A stretch of 31,013 nucleotides of DNA from an uncultured Eubacteriales bacterium (GTDB lineage Bacteria > Bacillota > Clostridia > Oscillospirales > Ruminococcaceae): the NCBI GenBank assembly GCA_902493155.1, contig CABUOE010000005.1, forward strand, positions 1 through 31,013, written 5' to 3'. Position numbers and translations under genes: made by a program. Position 1 is the first letter of the stretch; each line of letters starts with the position of its first letter. Of the stretch, positions 8,534 to 16,462 are shown piece after piece. The notes beneath the pieces were generated by a model, which did no database searches, was not told the DNA's origin, and worked only from the letters and a program-made list of their open reading frames with translations.

Positions 8534-9124
8534 ATGATTAAAAACAAAGCGGATTATAAATATTATCTGGAGCGGGACCGCATCGCTCTGCGGAGAACCA
8601 GAAAACGCCCCCCGCTCATCGGAGAAGAAATCTGGAAATTTGAGATCCTCATGCGCAAACTGGAATATCATCAGTGCCTTTCTGGTGCGCATAAGTATCT
8701 GCACTTTCCCCTCTATCTGCTCAATCGGCTCGCCTTTAAGCGTCTCAGCATCAAGTTGGGGTTCAGCATCCCTGTCGGCACGTTTGAAGAGGGGCTTTCC
8801 ATCGCCCATTACGGCTGTCTGGTGGTCAATTACAAAGCGCGCATCGGCAAAAACTGCCGCATCCATGAAACAGTGACCCTCGGCGCCACCAACGGCACCG
8901 ACGATGCCCCGAAAATCGGCAACAACTGCTTTATCGGCACCGGCGCAAAAATCATCGGCGGCGTTATCATCGCGGATGATGTGGCTATCGCCGCAAACGC
9001 CGTTGTCACAAGCGATATTTTGGAGCCGGGAACCACCTGGGGTGGTATTCCAGCCAGAAAAATCAGCGACAACAGCTCCCGGAGCAATCTGGCCAAGGGA
9101 TTGTTCCAAGACGAAAAGGCCTGA
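8534..9124 (+). CDS. Serine acetyltransferase-like left-handed beta-helix acyltransferase
   Basis: A 196-residue protein whose C-terminal half is a hexapeptide-repeat (LbH) acyltransferase domain of the serine O-acetyltransferase type: VGTFEEGLSIAHYGCLVVNYKARIGKNCRI, then GNNCFIGTGAKIIGGVIIADDVAIAANAVVTSDI and a terminal GGIPARKI. The N-terminus (YKYYLERDRIALRR, IWKFEILMRKLEYHQ) is helical and resembles LbH transferases of polysaccharide clusters (CPS/LPS O-acetyltransferase style) more than CysE. No cysteine-synthesis or capsule gene is adjacent, so the acceptor is unknown. Start ATG 8534 has GGAG seven bases upstream; an in-frame TTG at 8528 is too close to the SD. Confidence 0.8.
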   Translation: MIKNKADYKYYLERDRIALRRTRKRPPLIGEEIWKFEILMRKLEYHQCLSGAHKYLHFPLYLLNRLAFKRLSIKLGFSIPVGTFEEGLSIAHYGCLVVNYKARIGKNCRIHETVTLGATNGTDDAPKIGNNCFIGTGAKIIGGVIIADDVAIAANAVVTSDILEPGTTWGGIPARKISDNSSRSNLAKGLFQDEKA

Positions 9125-9159
9125 AACCTGCCCTATTAAAAATTTTTCTCATAAAAAGC

Positions 9160-9197
9160 TAAACACCCTTCGCCAATCATGGCAGAGGGTGTTTTTT
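9160..9197. terminator. Terminator between convergent genes
   Basis: The stem AACACCCT/AGGGTGTT with inner CCA/TGG pairs is followed by six T on the plus strand. It serves the acetyltransferase gene and probably also the ABC-F gene ending on the other strand at 9203. Confidence 0.85.
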
Positions 9198-9202
9198 GAT
9201 CC

Positions 9203-10801
9203 TTATTTTTGCTCGTCTTTCCATTCCAGATATTCGTCATAGCTGGACAGCCGGTCAATGAGTTTTCCCTCCGGCGTCAGCTCCATGATGCGGTTTGCCA
9301 CCGTCTGGATGAACTCATGGTCGTAGGAAGCGAAAAGCACAACGCTCTTGAAATTGATGAGCCCGTCGTTGACCGCGGTGATAGATTCCAGGTCGAGATG
9401 GTTCGTCGGCTGGTCCAGCATCAGCACATTGGAGCCGAACATCATCATTCTCGACAGCATACAGCGCACCTTTTCGCCGCCGGACAGCACTTTCACCTGC
9501 TTTGTCACATCGTCGCCGGAAAAGAGCATCTTGCCGAGGAAGCCGCGAAGATAGCTTTCGGTGGTGTCCCGGGCGTACTGCTCTAACCACTGGAGGATGC
9601 TTAAGTCGCAGCCCTCAAAATAAGCGGTATTGTCTTTCGGAAAGTAGGACTGGCTGGTGCTGACGCCCCACTTGTAGCTTCCTTCATCCGGCTCCATTTC
9701 TCCAGCAAGAATCTGGAAGAGTGTCGTCGTCGCCAGCTCGTTTTCACCGACAAAGGCGATTTTGTCCTCTCTCCCCACCCGGAAAGTCACGTGGTCGAGG
9801 ACTTTGACCCCGTCCACCGTTTTGGTCAAATCGTCCACCGACAGGATTTCCTTGCCGGGCTCCCGGTCCATCTGGAATCCCACAAAGGGATACCGCCTCG
9901 ATGAGGCGGGCATTTCCTCCACCGTCAGCTTGTCGAGAAGCTTTTTACGGGAAGTAGCCTGCCGAGATTTTGATTTGTTGGCGGAGAACCGCTGGATAAA
10001 GCTTTGCAGCTCCTTGATTTTATCCTCGGCCTTTTTGTTCTGGTCTCGGATCATCCGCTGCATCAGCTGGCTCGATTCGTACCAGAAGTCATAGTTACCC
10101 ACGTAAATCTTGATCTTGTTGTAGTCCACGTCCACGATGTGGGTGCAGACGTTGTTTAAAAAGTGCCGGTCGTGGGATACGACGATGACGGTACCCGGAT
10201 AGTCCATCAAAAAGTCCTCCAGCCACCGGATGGACGCCGTGTCCAGATGGTTTGTCGGCTCGTCCAGCAAAATGACGTCGGGCTGGCCAAAGAGCGCCTG
10301 GGCGAGCAGCACTTTAACCTTTTCCTTGCCGCCTAAACTGCTCATCTCTTTTTCCAGCAGCTCGAGGCCGAGCCCCAGACCCTGCAAAAGCTTGCCGGCT
10401 TCGGTTTCCGCGTCCCAGCCGTTTAGCTCCGCAAACTCGTATTCCAGCTCAGAGGCGAGAATGCCGTCCTCTTCGGAAAAATCCTCTTTTTCGTAGAGGG
10501 CGTCCTTTTGCTTCATGATGTCGTACAGCCGCTGATTCCCCATGATGATGGTGTCCAAAACGGTGTACTGGTCGTAGGCGTAGTGATCCTGTTTGAGCAC
10601 CGACATCCGGTTTTTGGCGTCCATGACGACGGTGCCGGTGGTGGGCTCCAAATCCCCCGACAAAATCCGCAGAAAGGTGGATTTTCCCGCTCCGTTGGCG
10701 CCGATGACGCCATAGCAGTTCCCCTCGGTGAATTTTAAGTCCACGTGTTTAAACAAATCCTGCCCGTCGAAGGCAAGGCTCACATCCGATACAGTAATCA
10801 T
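9203..10801 (-). CDS. ABC-F family ATP-binding protein (YbiT/YkpA-like)
   Basis: A 532-residue soluble protein with two ABC ATPase domains and no membrane part, hence ABC-F: ribosome-associated ATPases that relieve stalling or protect the ribosome. Domain 1 has Walker A GANGAGKST (34-42), an altered signature SLGGKEKVKV (about 155-164) and LLDEPTNHLD (178-187). The charged P-site-tRNA interaction linker lies around 240-300. Domain 2 has the degenerate Walker A GENELATTT (352-360, Lys replaced by Thr), then SGGEKVR and LDQPTNHLD. The general sequence resembles the Firmicutes YkpA/YbiT branch, where I believe a degraded second P-loop is common. The SD is GGAAAGGA before ATG 10801. Antibiotic resistance is not indicated. 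Confidence 0.88.
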   Translation of the reverse strand: MITVSDVSLAFDGQDLFKHVDLKFTEGNCYGVIGANGAGKSTFLRILSGDLEPTTGTVVMDAKNRMSVLKQDHYAYDQYTVLDTIIMGNQRLYDIMKQKDALYEKEDFSEEDGILASELEYEFAELNGWDAETEAGKLLQGLGLGLELLEKEMSSLGGKEKVKVLLAQALFGQPDVILLDEPTNHLDTASIRWLEDFLMDYPGTVIVVSHDRHFLNNVCTHIVDVDYNKIKIYVGNYDFWYESSQLMQRMIRDQNKKAEDKIKELQSFIQRFSANKSKSRQATSRKKLLDKLTVEEMPASSRRYPFVGFQMDREPGKEILSVDDLTKTVDGVKVLDHVTFRVGREDKIAFVGENELATTTLFQILAGEMEPDEGSYKWGVSTSQSYFPKDNTAYFEGCDLSILQWLEQYARDTTESYLRGFLGKMLFSGDDVTKQVKVLSGGEKVRCMLSRMMMFGSNVLMLDQPTNHLDLESITAVNDGLINFKSVVLFASYDHEFIQTVANRIMELTPEGKLIDRLSSYDEYLEWKDEQK

Positions 10802-10835
10802 AGCATAGTCCTTTCCATTTTACATTCCGGTTTCC

Positions 10836-10863
10836 ATCATAACACAAAAGACAAAAACAGCAA
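10836..10863 (-). promoter_or_regulatory. Probable promoter of the ABC-F gene
   Basis: On the minus strand, -35 TTGCTG (10863-10858), a 16-bp spacer and an extended -10 TGTTATGAT (hexamer 10841-10836). The -35 overlaps the terminator stem of the upstream gene. Confidence 0.5.
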
Positions 10864-10892
10864 AGGTCAAAACCGGCCTTTGCTGTTTTTTC
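10852..10892 (-). terminator. Terminator of the pflB-pflA unit
   Basis: The stem AACAGCAAAGG/CCTTTGCTGTT is flanked by T-runs in both readings. It lies 46 bases after the pflA stop on the minus strand. Confidence 0.85.
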
Positions 10893-10938
10893 TCACAATC
10901 CATGCAATTTTTAATAAAACCGAGGGTATTTTTGGCTA

Positions 10939-11649
10939 CTATCGAGGCAGAACCACCCGCTTTTGCAGCTCGCTCACCTGTTTTGCCGTCCCTTCCGGGT
11001 ATCTGTCAAATGGAAACGGTAATTCCATCCGCTCGTACTTTTCCTTACATAGCTTCCGAAAGGGCAAAAGCTCCACCTTTTTGACACAGGTATGCCCGGC
11101 GATCAGTCTGTTGAGCCGTTCAATATTTTCCCTCGTGTCGTTAAGCCCCGGCACGATGACCTGCCGCACCCAGGTGTCGATTTTCCGGCTTTGCAGCTCG
11201 TCCAGAAAAAAGAGCACCTCTTTGAGGGAACATCCAATGTATTTTTGGTATCCTTCTTCATCTGTCATCTTGATGTCTAAAAGCACCAAATCAGTCACGC
11301 TGAGAAGCCGCTTTACCCCCTCGTTCCAGACGCTTCCGCTTGTATCGAGGGCGGTGTGGATTCCCGCCTCCCGGCAGAGGGTGAACAGTTCCGCCACGAA
11401 TTCCGCCTGCAATAAAGCCTCTCCGCCGGAGACGGTGATGCCGCCCTCAGACCCAAAGTAATTCCGGTAACGAAGCGCCCGTTCCAATACCTCTTCCGGC
11501 GATATCTCCAGCCCCTCCCCCATCTTCCAGGTGTCGGGATTGTGGCAGTAGCCGCAGCGAAGCTTGCACCCCTGCATAAAGACGACGAACCGGACCCCCG
11601 GCCCGTCCAGCGTTCCCATACTCTGATAGGAGTGAATCCTTCCTTTCAT
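10939..11649 (-). CDS. pflA: Pyruvate formate-lyase activating enzyme
   Basis: A 236-residue radical-SAM enzyme that abstracts a hydrogen from the active-site glycine of PflB, using S-adenosylmethionine and a 4Fe-4S cluster. The cluster motif is C28-x3-C32-x2-C35 (GCKLRCGYCHNPDTW). It is followed by the family segments GGITVSGGEALLQAEF and LDTSG, then DLVLLDIKM, then RQVIVPGLNDT and VELLPFRKL. No extra ferredoxin insert is present, which fits the activase of true pyruvate formate-lyase rather than of other glycyl radical enzymes. The SD GGAGGGAC precedes ATG 11649. It lies 67 bases downstream of pflB, with a hairpin between them. Confidence 0.95.
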   Translation of the reverse strand: MKGRIHSYQSMGTLDGPGVRFVVFMQGCKLRCGYCHNPDTWKMGEGLEISPEEVLERALRYRNYFGSEGGITVSGGEALLQAEFVAELFTLCREAGIHTALDTSGSVWNEGVKRLLSVTDLVLLDIKMTDEEGYQKYIGCSLKEVLFFLDELQSRKIDTWVRQVIVPGLNDTRENIERLNRLIAGHTCVKKVELLPFRKLCKEKYERMELPFPFDRYPEGTAKQVSELQKRVVLPR

Positions 11650-11675
11650 TGCTGTCCCTCCTCTCCATATAAACT

Positions 11676-11706
11676 GAAAACCCGCCCTGCGGGAGACGGG
11701 TTTTCA
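11676..11706 (-). terminator. Hairpin between pflB and pflA, probable partial terminator
   Basis: GAAAACCCG pairs with CGGGTTTTC around a GC-rich loop. On the minus strand only four T follow, so it probably lowers pflA expression relative to pflB or stabilises the pflB mRNA 3' end, instead of ending transcription. Confidence 0.6.
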
Positions 11707-11716
11707 TTCATTTTCG

Positions 11717-13948
11717 TTACATTGCGTCGTGGAAGGTGCGGCTGATGACCTCCCGCTGCTGCTCTCTCGACAGCTTGTGGAAGTTGACGGCATAGCCGGA
11801 AACCCGGATGGTCAGATTGGGGTACATCTCGGGATTTTCGTAGGCTTCCATCAGCTTTTCCTTGTTTAACACGTTTACGTTAATGTGGTGGGCCATCTGT
11901 TTAAAGTACCCGCCCAACACCGTCGTGAGATTCTGCACCCGCTCCCCATCGCTGTTTCCCAGCGCCTGAGGTGTGATGGAGAAGGTGTTGGAAATACCGT
12001 CCCGGCAGTATTCGTATGGCATCTTTGCCACCGAATTGAGGGAAGCGAGCGCCCCGTTTGTCTCCCGGTTGTGCATGGGATTTGCGCCAGGGGCGAAAGG
12101 CTCGCCTTTCTTCCGTCCGTCTGGGGTGGAGCCGGTCTTTTTGCCGTAAACCACGTTGGAAGTGATGGTCAGAGCCGAAAGAGTGTGCATAGCGTTTCGG
12201 TAAGCCGGCGTTTTTTTCAGCTCGTCGGACACGCCAATAAGCATATTTTTCGCGATCTCGTCCACTCGATCGTCGTCGTTTCCGTATTTGGGGAAGTCGC
12301 CCACCGTCTCAAAATCCTTAATATAGCCGTCCTCGTCCCGAATCGTCTTGACCTTGGCGTACTTGATGGCGGAGAGGGAGTCGGCGATGACCGAAAGCCC
12401 CGCCACTCCAAAGGCCATGAACCGCTCCACATCGGTGTCGTGAAGGGCCATCTGGGTTTTTTCGTAGGCGTATTTATCGTGCATGTAGTGGATGACGTTC
12501 ATGGTGTTGACGTAAAGATTGCATAGCCACTGGCGGTATTCCTCAAACCGCTCCATTACCTTGTCGTAATCCAGCACTTCGTCTGGGTATACCTCTTTTT
12601 TCGGCCCCAGCTCGATACCGGAAAGCTGGTCGTGGCCGCCGTTTAACGCCAGCAGCAGCAGTTTGGGCAGATTGCACCGGGCGCCGAAAAACTGCATCTG
12701 CTTGCCCACCTTCATGGCAGAGACGCAGCAGGCGATGGCGTAGTCGTCGCCGTAAATAGGCCGCATCAAATCGTCGTTTTCGTACTGGATGGAATCGGTG
12801 TCGATGGACACTTTAGCGCAGAATTTTTTGAACGGCTCAGGCAGTTTTTCCGACCAAAGGATGGTGAGGTTCGGCTCTGGGGCAGAACCCAGGGTGTACA
12901 GGGTGTTGAGCACCCGAAAAGAGTTTTTCGTCACCAGCGGAACCCCGTTTTCACCCACACCGCCGACGCTTTCGGTAATCCACATGGGGTCGCCGCCGAA
13001 AAGCTCGTTGTACTCGGGGGTGCGCAGATGTCTGGCCATACGGAGCTTCATGACAAAGTCGTCCATCAGCTCCTGAGCGCCCTGCTCGTCGAGAATTCCT
13101 TTTTCCATATCCCGCTGGATGTAGATGTCGAGGAAGGTGCTGACCCGTCCCAGCGACATGGCAGCGCCGTTTTGCTCCTTGATGGCCCCCAGGTATCCGA
13201 AATAGGTCCACTGGATGGCCTCCCTGGCGTTAGCTGCAGGTTTTGAGAGGTCGATGCCGTACATAGCGGCCATTTCCTTGAGCTTGCCGAGGAAGTTTAT
13301 CTGCTGATACAGCTCCTCCGCCAGACGGATGTTCTCCACATCCATCAGTAGTTTTCCTTTTTCCGCCTTGTCCCTCTGTTTCTGCTCGACGAGGACGTCG
13401 ATGCCGTACAAAGCTACTCTCCGGTAGTCGCCGATGATGCGGCCGCGGCCGTAAGCGTCGGGAAGTCCGGGGATAACACCGCTTTTACGGGCTTTGCGCA
13501 TCTCGTCGGTGTAAACTCGGAACACCCCGTCGTTATGGGTGGTCCGGTAGGTGAATTCCTCCTCGATTTTCTCAGACATTTGATAACCGTAGGCTTCACA
13601 GGCATTTCTAGCCATCCGGATACCACCGAAGGGATTGACACCCCGTTTAAGGGGTCGGTTAGTCTGCAAGCCCACAATCAGCTCTTTTTCTTTGTCGAGA
13701 TAGCCGGGTTTATAGCTTGTGAGGGAAGAAACAGTGGCAGTATCTATGTCCAACACTCCACCGTATTCTCTTTCTACCTGCAAAAGGTTGTTAAGCCGCT
13801 TCATCAGATGATTTGTCCGCTCTGTCGCTCCCGAAAGAAAGCTCTCGTCCCCTTCATAGACGGTATAATTCTGCTGAATGAAGTCCCGAACATTGATTTC
13901 ATCCTGCCATTTTGACGGTTTAAATCCATCCCACTGCTCAAAATTCAT
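11717..13948 (-). CDS. pflB: Formate C-acetyltransferase (pyruvate formate-lyase)
   Basis: A 743-residue glycyl radical enzyme converting pyruvate and CoA to acetyl-CoA and formate, central to strictly anaerobic sugar fermentation. The catalytic cysteine pair is C407-C408 (YAIACCVSAMKVGKQ). The glycyl radical site is Gly718 in LTIRVSGYAVNFHKL near the C-terminus. Length and order match E. coli and clostridial PflB, and the adjacent CC pair separates it from glycerol dehydratase or choline lyase relatives. ATG 13948 is preceded by AAAGGAC. The gene is followed by pflA and driven by a strong promoter 220 bases upstream through a structured leader. Confidence 0.97.
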   Translation of the reverse strand: MNFEQWDGFKPSKWQDEINVRDFIQQNYTVYEGDESFLSGATERTNHLMKRLNNLLQVEREYGGVLDIDTATVSSLTSYKPGYLDKEKELIVGLQTNRPLKRGVNPFGGIRMARNACEAYGYQMSEKIEEEFTYRTTHNDGVFRVYTDEMRKARKSGVIPGLPDAYGRGRIIGDYRRVALYGIDVLVEQKQRDKAEKGKLLMDVENIRLAEELYQQINFLGKLKEMAAMYGIDLSKPAANAREAIQWTYFGYLGAIKEQNGAAMSLGRVSTFLDIYIQRDMEKGILDEQGAQELMDDFVMKLRMARHLRTPEYNELFGGDPMWITESVGGVGENGVPLVTKNSFRVLNTLYTLGSAPEPNLTILWSEKLPEPFKKFCAKVSIDTDSIQYENDDLMRPIYGDDYAIACCVSAMKVGKQMQFFGARCNLPKLLLLALNGGHDQLSGIELGPKKEVYPDEVLDYDKVMERFEEYRQWLCNLYVNTMNVIHYMHDKYAYEKTQMALHDTDVERFMAFGVAGLSVIADSLSAIKYAKVKTIRDEDGYIKDFETVGDFPKYGNDDDRVDEIAKNMLIGVSDELKKTPAYRNAMHTLSALTITSNVVYGKKTGSTPDGRKKGEPFAPGANPMHNRETNGALASLNSVAKMPYEYCRDGISNTFSITPQALGNSDGERVQNLTTVLGGYFKQMAHHINVNVLNKEKLMEAYENPEMYPNLTIRVSGYAVNFHKLSREQQREVISRTFHDAM

Positions 13949-14032
13949 TGTGATCGTCCTTTCTTACGGAATTTGTACCGGTTTCGGCCAAAGCACAAAA
14001 ACACGGCATACAAAATTTCTTACATCCTGCTC

Positions 14033-14089
14033 CGGGACTGCCCTTAAAAACAATAAGGGCAGTCCCGTGATTCTCTCACAAGACTGCCC
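14033..14089 (-). promoter_or_regulatory. Mutually exclusive hairpins in the pflB leader
   Basis: In the pflB transcript, GGGCAGUC (14089-14082) can pair with GACUGCCC (14036-14043 region, opposite strand). The latter also belongs to a perfect 14-bp hairpin, CGGGACTGCCCTTA with TAAGGGCAGTCCCG (14033-14067). Both cannot form at once. Neither is followed by a U-run, so any switch would act on RNA stability or processing. A further TGTGG/CCACA hairpin lies at 14122-14136. Confidence 0.45.
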
Positions 14090-14169
14090 AGACGGTCGGC
14101 TCTATTCTCTTTGCGCTTCCCTGTGGTTTTCCCACAATTACCCGTCAGTCGCACAAAGATTCTATAATT

Positions 14170-14198
14170 AGTATAAACTTCTCGCCTCATTCTGTCAA
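14170..14198 (-). promoter_or_regulatory. Sigma-A-type promoter of pflB
   Basis: On the minus strand, -35 TTGACA (14198-14193), a 17-bp spacer and -10 TATACT (14175-14170). It predicts a leader of about 215 bases. Confidence 0.85.
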
Positions 14199-14248
14199 TA
14201 TGGGAAACTGCCTGATACCGTCCCCCTTTTTTCGTCAAAATCTATGGA

Positions 14249-14277
14249 TTGTTCCAAAGGCGCAAATATGATATACT
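14249..14277 (+). promoter_or_regulatory. Promoter of the DUF1622 gene
   Basis: -35 TTGTTC (14249-14254), a 17-bp spacer and -10 TATACT (14272-14277). Confidence 0.65.
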
Positions 14278-14345
14278 ATTCAAAGCGTATGAAAAAACTA
14301 CATTAGGGATACAATAACCACAACTGTTAAAAAGGAAGTGCACTC

Positions 14346-14747
14346 ATGGAACAACTGCATGAAATTTTAAACGTCCTTGTGGACGCTGCAATCCTCCTTT
14401 TCGAATTTGTCGGCGTCGTCGTCATTATCATATCCGGTGTCAGAGGCATTTACAGCTATTTTCGCCGAGATCCCCTTACCCGCCTCAACTTGGCTAAAGG
14501 CATGGCAATGGGTCTGGAGTTCAAGCTGGGAAGCGAAATCCTCCGCACCGTCATTGTCCGGGAATTTTCGGAAATCTTTATTGTCGCCGGAATCATCCTT
14601 CTGCGGGCAACCCTCACCTTCCTTATCCACTGGGAAATCAAAAACGAGGAAGCCCAGGAAGATATCAGTGAGCACCTTCAAAAGAAGAACCGGAATCCCT
14701 TTAAAACCGAAAAAAAAGAACCGCCTGAAGAAGGCGGCCAAAAATAA
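14346..14747 (+). CDS. DUF1622 family membrane protein
   Basis: A 133-residue protein with membrane segments at about 10-35 and 75-95, a re-entrant or amphipathic middle, and a highly charged C-terminal tail (KKNRNPFKTEKKEPPEEGGQK). The core LNLAKGMAMGLEFKLGSEILRTVI is the recognisable DUF1622 pattern. These small proteins are widespread in Firmicutes and other bacteria and have no established function. The SD AAGGAAG lies before ATG 14346, and the gene has its own promoter, divergent from pflB. Nothing nearby suggests a partner. Confidence 0.85.
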   Translation: MEQLHEILNVLVDAAILLFEFVGVVVIIISGVRGIYSYFRRDPLTRLNLAKGMAMGLEFKLGSEILRTVIVREFSEIFIVAGIILLRATLTFLIHWEIKNEEAQEDISEHLQKKNRNPFKTEKKEPPEEGGQK

Positions 14748-14779
14748 ATTGGGAAAGGGTAATTAAAGGAGTTGCTGGA

Positions 14780-14833
14780 ATGATAATACCACAGCGCCGC
14801 CGCACTTCCTGTCGAAGGAGCAACCCTGTGTAA
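14780..14833 (+). CDS. Possible 17-residue basic peptide
   Basis: ATG 14780 is preceded by AAAGGAG with an eight-base spacer and opens MIIPQRRRTSCRRSNPV before TAA. It lies between the DUF1622 stop and the terminator at 14849, so it would be on the same transcript. The evidence is only the good ribosome binding site and position; it may be chance. Confidence 0.3.
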   Translation: MIIPQRRRTSCRRSNPV

Positions 14834-14848
14834 ATTTTTTTGATGAGG

Positions 14849-14888
14849 AAACCCGCTGTCTGAACAGTTTTCAGACAACGGGTTTTTA
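14849..14888. terminator. Terminator between convergent DUF1622 and SGNH genes
   Basis: The stem AAACCCG plus GTCTGAA with matching arms TTCAGAC and CGGGTTT is followed by T5 on the plus strand. The reverse reading has a weaker T-run. Confidence 0.8.
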
Positions 14889-14894
14889 CTTCGT

Positions 14895-15533
14895 TTATTT
14901 TGTCACCGCTTCCACCCATTTCTGGGCGATCAGAGCGATACCAGGGCCCGCGGGATGCACGCCGTCCCCTGACCAGGTGCTGGGCTGTTGCTGCACGCTC
15001 GCCGCCGCAAAATAACCGTCCATAGGAATGTAAACATCGGCAAATTCCATCGCCAGCTTTCGGGCAACCAAAATTTTCGGGTTCAGATCCTCCCGCCAGG
15101 ATTCGATCTCCGGCGAAACATGGAGCAAAAACGGCTCAATCATGACAATTTTGGTATCCGGCAAAGCCGCCTTGGTGCGCTCTAAAATATTTCTGCAGTT
15201 TTTCTCGTACTGTTCCGCTGTCGTGGGATTATTTTGGTCGTACCGCCGCCAAGTATCGTTGACGCCGATCAAAAGCGACAGCACATCCGGTTTGAGGGCA
15301 ATGGCATCCTCGTCCCAGCGATTTACCAAATCAATGCTGCGGTTCCCAGAAATTCCGCGGTTGTAAAACTTCAGGTTGAGCTCAGGGTACTGTGCCATGA
15401 GCATACTCGCCGCCACGTATACATAGCCTTTTCCAAGGTGCATCGGGTCGCTCAGAGGGTCGTCTACACAGCGATTCCAGTCGGTGATGCTGTCCCCTTG
15501 AAAGAGAATGACATCATTTCTTTTCAACAACAT
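14895..15533 (-). CDS. SGNH/GDSL-family hydrolase
   Basis: A 212-residue cytoplasmic esterase-like protein (no signal peptide) with all four SGNH blocks: block I FQGDSITDWNR with catalytic Ser15, block II RGISGNRS with the oxyanion Gly, block III IGVNDTWRR with the Asn, and block V SGDGVHPAGPG with Asp190 and His193. It resembles the short lysophospholipase-L1/carbohydrate-esterase branch often found in gut clostridia. The substrate (an acetylated sugar or lipid ester) cannot be read from sequence. It lies 42 bases behind the HAD gene and is probably co-transcribed. The SD GAGGAA precedes ATG 15533. Confidence 0.88.
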   Translation of the reverse strand: MLLKRNDVILFQGDSITDWNRCVDDPLSDPMHLGKGYVYVAASMLMAQYPELNLKFYNRGISGNRSIDLVNRWDEDAIALKPDVLSLLIGVNDTWRRYDQNNPTTAEQYEKNCRNILERTKAALPDTKIVMIEPFLLHVSPEIESWREDLNPKILVARKLAMEFADVYIPMDGYFAAASVQQQPSTWSGDGVHPAGPGIALIAQKWVEAVTK

Positions 15534-15575
15534 ATCAAATTCCTCTTTTCTTTTTCAGCCGGAAATCCGGCAAAA

Positions 15576-16400
15576 CTACCCTTGTAAAAGCCGGTTGAGC
15601 AGCCAGTCAGCCACCCCGTCTTCCTCATTGGAACCAATGATGCCCGTCGCAGCCTGCTTGAGTTCTTCCGCAGCATTTGTAACGGCATAGGCCTCGTCCG
15701 CCGCCTTAAACATGGGCAAGTCATTTAATGCATCTCCAAAAACAACCACCCTATCGCAATGGAGGAGCTCTTTCAGTTTCTCCATTCCGTGGGCCTTGCT
15801 GGCGTTTTCCGGCATAATTTCCAGCCAGTATTCCGGCCGGTAAAGCTCCTGCTGAAAGACACATCGGAAGCCTTTTAAGTGGCGCACTTCTTCGTAAACA
15901 GGAGAAAGCTCTTCTCTGGAACCGATACAAGTGAAATAATAAATTTCCCCGTCGTAAAGCTCCTCTTCCGAACAGCACTCCCTCATCCGCGGATCCTCCC
16001 GGCGTTTATGGAGGTAATATTCCATCCCCTCGTTCTGCTCTCCTGCACGGTAGGAAAGCCGCTCTCTTCCCTCCAAAAAGGCATAGCAGACCGGATGAAG
16101 CCGGTGCCGGTTCAGCAAGGAGCGGATCGTCTGCCGCTGCCCCGGCGAAAATAGTTCGGCGGACAGAATTTCTCCGGTTCCAGGGTCCATCAGAAAAGTT
16201 CCGTTGTGAAAAATTGCAGGACAAGTTAAATTGAGTTTATGTATGATGGGCAGAGCCGACGACCGCGACCGCGCAGTGGCAATCGAAAAGCAGAGCCCCT
16301 GTTCCATCAGGCCGTTGAGGATGGAAACCGTCTTTGAGGTGAGCTCGGTTTTCTGGTTCAAAAGCGTCCCGTCCAAATCGGAAAGATACAGTGTTCTCAT
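15576..16400 (-). CDS. Cof-type HAD-IIB family phosphatase
   Basis: A 274-residue haloacid-dehalogenase-fold hydrolase. Motif I is LSDLDGTLLN with the nucleophile Asp8 and acid Asp10. Motif II Ser/Thr lies near SIATARS, and the C-terminal motif IV is VVFGDALNDLPMF. The large cap between 85 and 190 is of the C2B (Cof) type, which acts on sugar phosphates or similar small phosphoesters such as FMN or PLP. ATG 16400 (MRTLYLSDLDG) has the SD AAAGGACGG; the open frame continues upstream through the promoter and is not coding. It is first in a two-gene unit with the SGNH hydrolase. Confidence 0.88.
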   Translation of the reverse strand: MRTLYLSDLDGTLLNQKTELTSKTVSILNGLMEQGLCFSIATARSRSSALPIIHKLNLTCPAIFHNGTFLMDPGTGEILSAELFSPGQRQTIRSLLNRHRLHPVCYAFLEGRERLSYRAGEQNEGMEYYLHKRREDPRMRECCSEEELYDGEIYYFTCIGSREELSPVYEEVRHLKGFRCVFQQELYRPEYWLEIMPENASKAHGMEKLKELLHCDRVVVFGDALNDLPMFKAADEAYAVTNAAEELKQAATGIIGSNEEDGVADWLLNRLLQG

Positions 16401-16432
16401 CGCATTTTCCGTCCTTTCCGTAATCTCGTAAA

Positions 16433-16461
16433 AGTATAGCACAAGGGCGAAAAATCTGCAA
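16433..16461 (-). promoter_or_regulatory. Promoter of the HAD-SGNH unit
   Basis: On the minus strand, -35 TTGCAG (16461-16456), a 17-bp spacer and -10 TATACT (16438-16433). It starts one base from the edge of array B. Confidence 0.7.
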
Positions 16462-16462
16462 G

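Larger units (their letters stand above)
13949..14345. other. Divergent intergenic region between pflB and the DUF1622 gene
   Basis: These 397 bases contain no gene. They hold the pflB leader (13949-14163) with its hairpins, the pflB promoter (14170-14198), the DUF1622 promoter (14249-14277) and that gene's leader. The two -35 boxes are only 50 bases apart, leaving room for a shared regulator. Confidence 0.7.
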
